Shown piece after piece: positions 61,375 to 64,000 of a stretch of 64,000 bases of DNA. The position numbers were made by a program, and so were the translations under genes. The stretch comes from Ascidiimonas meishanensis. Its GTDB lineage: Bacteria > Bacteroidota > Bacteroidia > Flavobacteriales > Flavobacteriaceae. Position 1 is the stretch's first letter. The number at the start of each line of letters is the position of its first letter. Under the pieces are notes generated by a model. That model was not told the DNA's origin. It saw only the letters and a list, made by a program, of their open reading frames with translations, and searched no databases. The stretch is taken from the NCBI RefSeq assembly GCF_037782385.1, contig NZ_JBBEXD010000004.1:1-64000 (forward strand), given 5' to 3'.

Positions 61375-62415
61375 TTATGATTTATTGGCTAATTGTCCGC
61401 AGGCTGCATCTATATCTTTTCCTCTAGATCTTCTTACGGTTACGGTAATGTTATTTTTCTCAAGCATTTCCCGATACATCTCTATCGCATTATCTTCGGC
61501 TTGTTGAAATTCTCCCTCATCTATAGGGTTGTATTCTATAATATTTACTTTTGAAGGGGCAAATTTGCAGAATTTAATCAATGCATCAACATCTTCTTTT
61601 CTGTCATTGATTCCTCTCCAAACCACATATTCATAAGTAATTCTACTCTTAGTATGTGCATACCAATATTCTAACGCCTCTCTTAAATCTGCCAATGGGA
61701 AATGTTCATTGAATGGCATAATTGCGGTTCTCACTTCATCTATCGCAGAATGTAATGAAACTGCTAACTTAAATCTAACCTTATCATCTGCAAGTCTTTT
61801 GATCATTTTTGGCACACCCGATGTAGAGACTGTAATACGTTTGGGTGACATTCCTAAACCTTCTGGCGCAGTTATTTTATCGATAGCTTTGATAAGATTA
61901 TTGTAATTCATCAAAGGCTCCCCCATACCCATAAAAACAATATTTGTAAGTGCTTTATTATGGTACAGTCTACTTTCATTATCAATAACTACTACTTGAT
62001 CATAAATTTCATCCGGATTAAGGTTGCGCATTCTTTTAAGCCTCGCTGTTGCACAAAATTTACAATCTAAACTGCAACCTACCTGACTTGAAACACAGGC
62101 TGTTGTTCTTTTACTGGTAGGGATTAATACAGATTCTACAATAAGACCGTCATGTAACTGAACTGCATTTTTAATAGTCCCATCAACACTGCGTTGCATG
62201 CGGTCTACTTTGATATGATTTATCACAAAGTTGGCTTCCAACATCTGACGGGTTTCTTTTGACAAATTGGTCATCTCATCAAAAGAATGAGCTGCTTTTT
62301 TCCATAACCATTCGTACACTTGATTGCCCCGAAAAGCTTGATCTCCATTTCGAGCAAAGAAATCGCGAAGCTGTTCTTTGGTAAGTGCCCTGATGTCTTT
62401 TTTATTGGGTTGCAT
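61375..62415 (-). CDS. rlmN: Dual-specificity RNA methyltransferase RlmN
   Basis: A radical-SAM enzyme that methylates C2 of A2503 in 23S rRNA and A37 in some tRNAs. The 346-residue chain carries the CxxxCxxC cluster motif in QVGCSLDCKFCATARLKRM, preceded by RTTACVSSQ with the conserved catalytic Cys. The second catalytic Cys lies in the C-terminal AACGQLA. NIVFMGMGEPLMNYNNLI and the N-terminal accessory domain (GDQAFRGNQVYEWLWKKAA) complete the picture. It is downstream of queA, separated by a terminator, so it must have its own promoter in the roughly 40 bases between. Confidence 0.96.
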   Translation of the reverse strand: MQPNKKDIRALTKEQLRDFFARNGDQAFRGNQVYEWLWKKAAHSFDEMTNLSKETRQMLEANFVINHIKVDRMQRSVDGTIKNAVQLHDGLIVESVLIPTSKRTTACVSSQVGCSLDCKFCATARLKRMRNLNPDEIYDQVVVIDNESRLYHNKALTNIVFMGMGEPLMNYNNLIKAIDKITAPEGLGMSPKRITVSTSGVPKMIKRLADDKVRFKLAVSLHSAIDEVRTAIMPFNEHFPLADLREALEYWYAHTKSRITYEYVVWRGINDRKEDVDALIKFCKFAPSKVNIIEYNPIDEGEFQQAEDNAIEMYREMLEKNNITVTVRRSRGKDIDAACGQLANKS

Positions 62416-62448
62416 GAAATTAGTGCTCTTTTTTTAAAAAATGATGGT

Positions 62449-62478
62449 TCAAAAAAAATCCTGCATGATGCAGGATTT
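62449..62478 (-). terminator. Rho-independent terminator of queA
   Basis: AAATCCTGCA (62456-62465) pairs exactly with TGCAGGATTT (62469-62478) around a TGA loop, with the stem beginning 7 bases after the queA stop. On the minus strand it is followed directly by a run of T (complement of 62451-62458). Confidence 0.9.
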
Positions 62479-62485
62479 GATTTTT

Positions 62486-63535
62486 TTAGATGATAAGCAT
62501 CGCATCTCCATACGTATAAAACTTATACTTTTCTTTTACAGCCTCATCATATGCTTTTTTAATTAAGTCATGGCCTGCAAAAGCAGAAGTCATCATCAAT
62601 AATGTTGATTTTGGTGTGTGGAAATTAGTAATCATTGCGTTAGCAATACTAAACTCATAGGGAGGGAAAATAAATTTATTAGTCCATCCACTAAATGTAT
62701 TTAAAGTATGTTCTGAAGAAACAGAACTTTCCAGTGCACGAATTACGGTAGTTCCAACAGCACAAACTCTTCTTTTATTTGTTTTTGCGCTATTAACTAT
62801 ATCACATGCTTTTTCTTCTATAAACAACTCTTCACTATCCATTTTATGTTTAGAAAGATCTTCCACCTCTACAGGATTGAAAGTTCCCAAACCTACATGT
62901 AAGGTTACCTCGGCAAAATCTATACCCTTAATTTCTAATCTTTTTAGAAGGTGTTTTGAGAAATGAAGACCTGCTGTAGGAGCTGCAACTGCACCTTCAT
63001 GCTTTGCATAAATTGTCTGGTAACGATCTTCGTCTTCCGGTTCTACATCTCTTTTTATATACTTTGGCAAGGGTGTTTCTCCCAATTCCTTAAGTTTCCT
63101 TCTAAATTCTTCATATGAATCATCGTATAAAAAGCGAAGTGTACGACCTCTTGAGGTAGTATTGTCTATTACCTCAGCTACCAAACTTTCATCTTCACCA
63201 AAATAAAGCTTATTTCCAATTCTTATTTTTCTTGCAGGATCTACAAGCACATCCCAGAGTCTTTGTTCTGCATTTAACTCTCTCAATAGAAAAACTTCTA
63301 TTCTTGCACCCGTTTTCTCTTTATTACCATAGAGTCTAGCTGGAAATACTTTGGTATTATTTAAAACCATCACATCTCCTTCTTCAAAATAATCAATAAC
63401 ATCTTTAAAAAGTTTATGCTCAATGGTTCCCGTGTCTCGGTGCACCACCATAAGACGGGCTTCGTCTCTGTTTTCTGAAGGATATTCTGCTAATAATTCT
63501 TTTGGAAGCTCAAAACTAAAGTGCGATAATTTCAT
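62486..63535 (-). CDS. queA: S-adenosylmethionine:tRNA ribosyltransferase-isomerase
   Basis: Transfers and isomerises the ribosyl part of SAM onto preQ1 in tRNA, the penultimate step of queuosine formation. The 349-residue chain shows every family block: FSFELPKELLAEYPSENRDE, VMVLNNTKVFPARLYGNKE, DEDRYQTIYAKHEGAVAAPT, AGLHFSKHLLKRLEIKG, TLHVGLGTFNPVEVEDLSKH, and TNFHTPKSTLLMMTSAF. Length is normal and nothing is missing. A good promoter lies 28 bases before the start, and a strong terminator follows the stop. Confidence 0.97.
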   Translation of the reverse strand: MKLSHFSFELPKELLAEYPSENRDEARLMVVHRDTGTIEHKLFKDVIDYFEEGDVMVLNNTKVFPARLYGNKEKTGARIEVFLLRELNAEQRLWDVLVDPARKIRIGNKLYFGEDESLVAEVIDNTTSRGRTLRFLYDDSYEEFRRKLKELGETPLPKYIKRDVEPEDEDRYQTIYAKHEGAVAAPTAGLHFSKHLLKRLEIKGIDFAEVTLHVGLGTFNPVEVEDLSKHKMDSEELFIEEKACDIVNSAKTNKRRVCAVGTTVIRALESSVSSEHTLNTFSGWTNKFIFPPYEFSIANAMITNFHTPKSTLLMMTSAFAGHDLIKKAYDEAVKEKYKFYTYGDAMLII

Positions 63536-63562
63536 AGAATTTTATAGATTTTTATAAGGCTG

Positions 63563-63594
63563 CAAATATACGATCCTAGTATAGGCGTTGTCAA
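63563..63594 (-). promoter_or_regulatory. Bacteroidota-type promoter of queA
   Basis: On the minus strand TTGAC (63594-63590) is followed, after exactly 19 bases, by TATATTTG (63570-63563), a close match to the TTTG/TTG and TAnnTTTG elements recognised by the primary sigma factor of this phylum. The -7 element lies 28 bases upstream of the queA start. Confidence 0.65.
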
Positions 63595-63625
63595 GTAATT
63601 AGGTGTTTATTTCTGATAACTTATT

Positions 63626-64000
63626 TTAAGATTTTAAATAATCTAATTCAAAGCCGATTTTTTCCATATCATCCCAGAAATCAGGGTACGATTTTGAAAC
63701 CACCTCAGCTTCATTAATGATGATGTTTGTTTTTAACGCTAAAGGAGCAAAAGCCATTGCCATTCTGTGATCATGATAGGTGTCAATAGCAACTCCTGAA
63801 AAGATTCTTTCCGATGGTTGGAGTATGAGTTCTTTATCTGTAACCTCAATTTTTGCACCTAATTTAGATAATTCGATTTTTAAGGCCTCCAAACGATCTG
63901 TCTCCTTTATTTTTAAAGTATGTAAGCCCGTTAAATGGCATCCCTTGCCAGCACCAAAACAGCTCACAGCGATAGTCTGTGCGATATCTGGAGCTTCAGT
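63626..64000 (-). CDS. aroA: 3-phosphoshikimate 1-carboxyvinyltransferase, C-terminal part (truncated by window)
   Basis: The frame is open to the window edge, so the start lies outside. About 125 C-terminal residues are seen: PDIAQTIAVSCFGAGKG, LKIKETDRLEALKIELSKLG, YHDHRMAMAFAPLAL and SKSYPDFWDDMEKIGF, the signatures of EPSP synthase (shikimate pathway, transfer of enolpyruvyl from PEP). The catalytic KETDR region and the DHRMAM segment are intact. It runs toward queA on the same strand with 90 bases between the two genes, which hold the queA promoter. Confidence 0.95.
   Translation of the reverse strand, partial: TEAPDIAQTIAVSCFGAGKGCHLTGLHTLKIKETDRLEALKIELSKLGAKIEVTDKELILQPSERIFSGVAIDTYHDHRMAMAFAPLALKTNIIINEAEVVSKSYPDFWDDMEKIGFELDYLKS

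Overview
The window looks like a chromosomal segment of a gliding, probably polysaccharide-degrading member of the Flavobacteriaceae (Bacteroidota). The support is low GC, two hybrid two-component regulators of the type that control glycan-use loci, gldB/gldC gliding genes, a Bacteroidota-type conjugation-like tra cluster, a flavobacterial-style dcw cluster with an FtsZ of more than 640 residues, and promoters of the TAnnTTTG type. The genus cannot be read from the sequence.

Layout. 1-9134 (+): the tail of an upstream gene, a decayed fragment of a hybrid regulator, and two intact tandem paralogs of it. A 22-bp hairpin at 9144-9193 separates these from a long convergent block. 9324-31970 (-): a type IV secretion (T4SS) locus. 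In the direction of transcription it holds three paralogous proteins built from a 53-residue NFGxHT repeat, a VirD4-like coupling ATPase, an M23 peptidase, TraM (VirB10), a VirB4 ATPase, TraN (VirB9), five small exported proteins that I do not recognise, TraJ (VirB6), TraF (VirB3), TraE (pilin-like), TraK (VirB8), a bPH2-domain membrane protein, two small basic proteins, a large acidic membrane-anchored repeat protein and a basic repeat protein. No relaxase, integrase, transposase or replication gene is visible in this block. 32.2-34.6 kb: a 127-residue orphan, about 840 bases with no supportable gene, a methyltransferase that looks like accessory DNA, and tRNA-Arg(TCG).

34635-50710 (-): yqeY, then the division and cell-wall cluster in transcription order mraZ, rsmH, ftsL, ftsI, murE, mraY, murD, ftsW, murG, murC, ftsQ, ftsA, ftsZ. 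Many genes overlap, and three perfect 10-bp MraZ-type boxes lie upstream of mraZ. 50908-64000: alpha/beta hydrolase, engB, a small CxxC protein, gldC, gldB, nadE, a NarL-type regulator, dnaG, an ECF sigma / membrane protein / outer-membrane protein operon, a polyprenyl diphosphate synthase, rlmN, queA and a truncated aroA.

The most interesting system is the 9.3-32 kb locus. My inference is that it is a T4SS dedicated to protein delivery or surface display rather than to self-transfer, with the NFGxHT repeat proteins, and perhaps the two distal repeat proteins, as substrates. The repeat proteins share a tail layout: a conserved segment, then a Ser/Asn-rich linker, then a strongly basic C-terminus, which is a common form of VirD4-dependent export signal. 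Two further residue-level oddities are a DnaG primase with all four zinc ligands replaced and a NarL-type regulator with Glu at the phosphoacceptor site.
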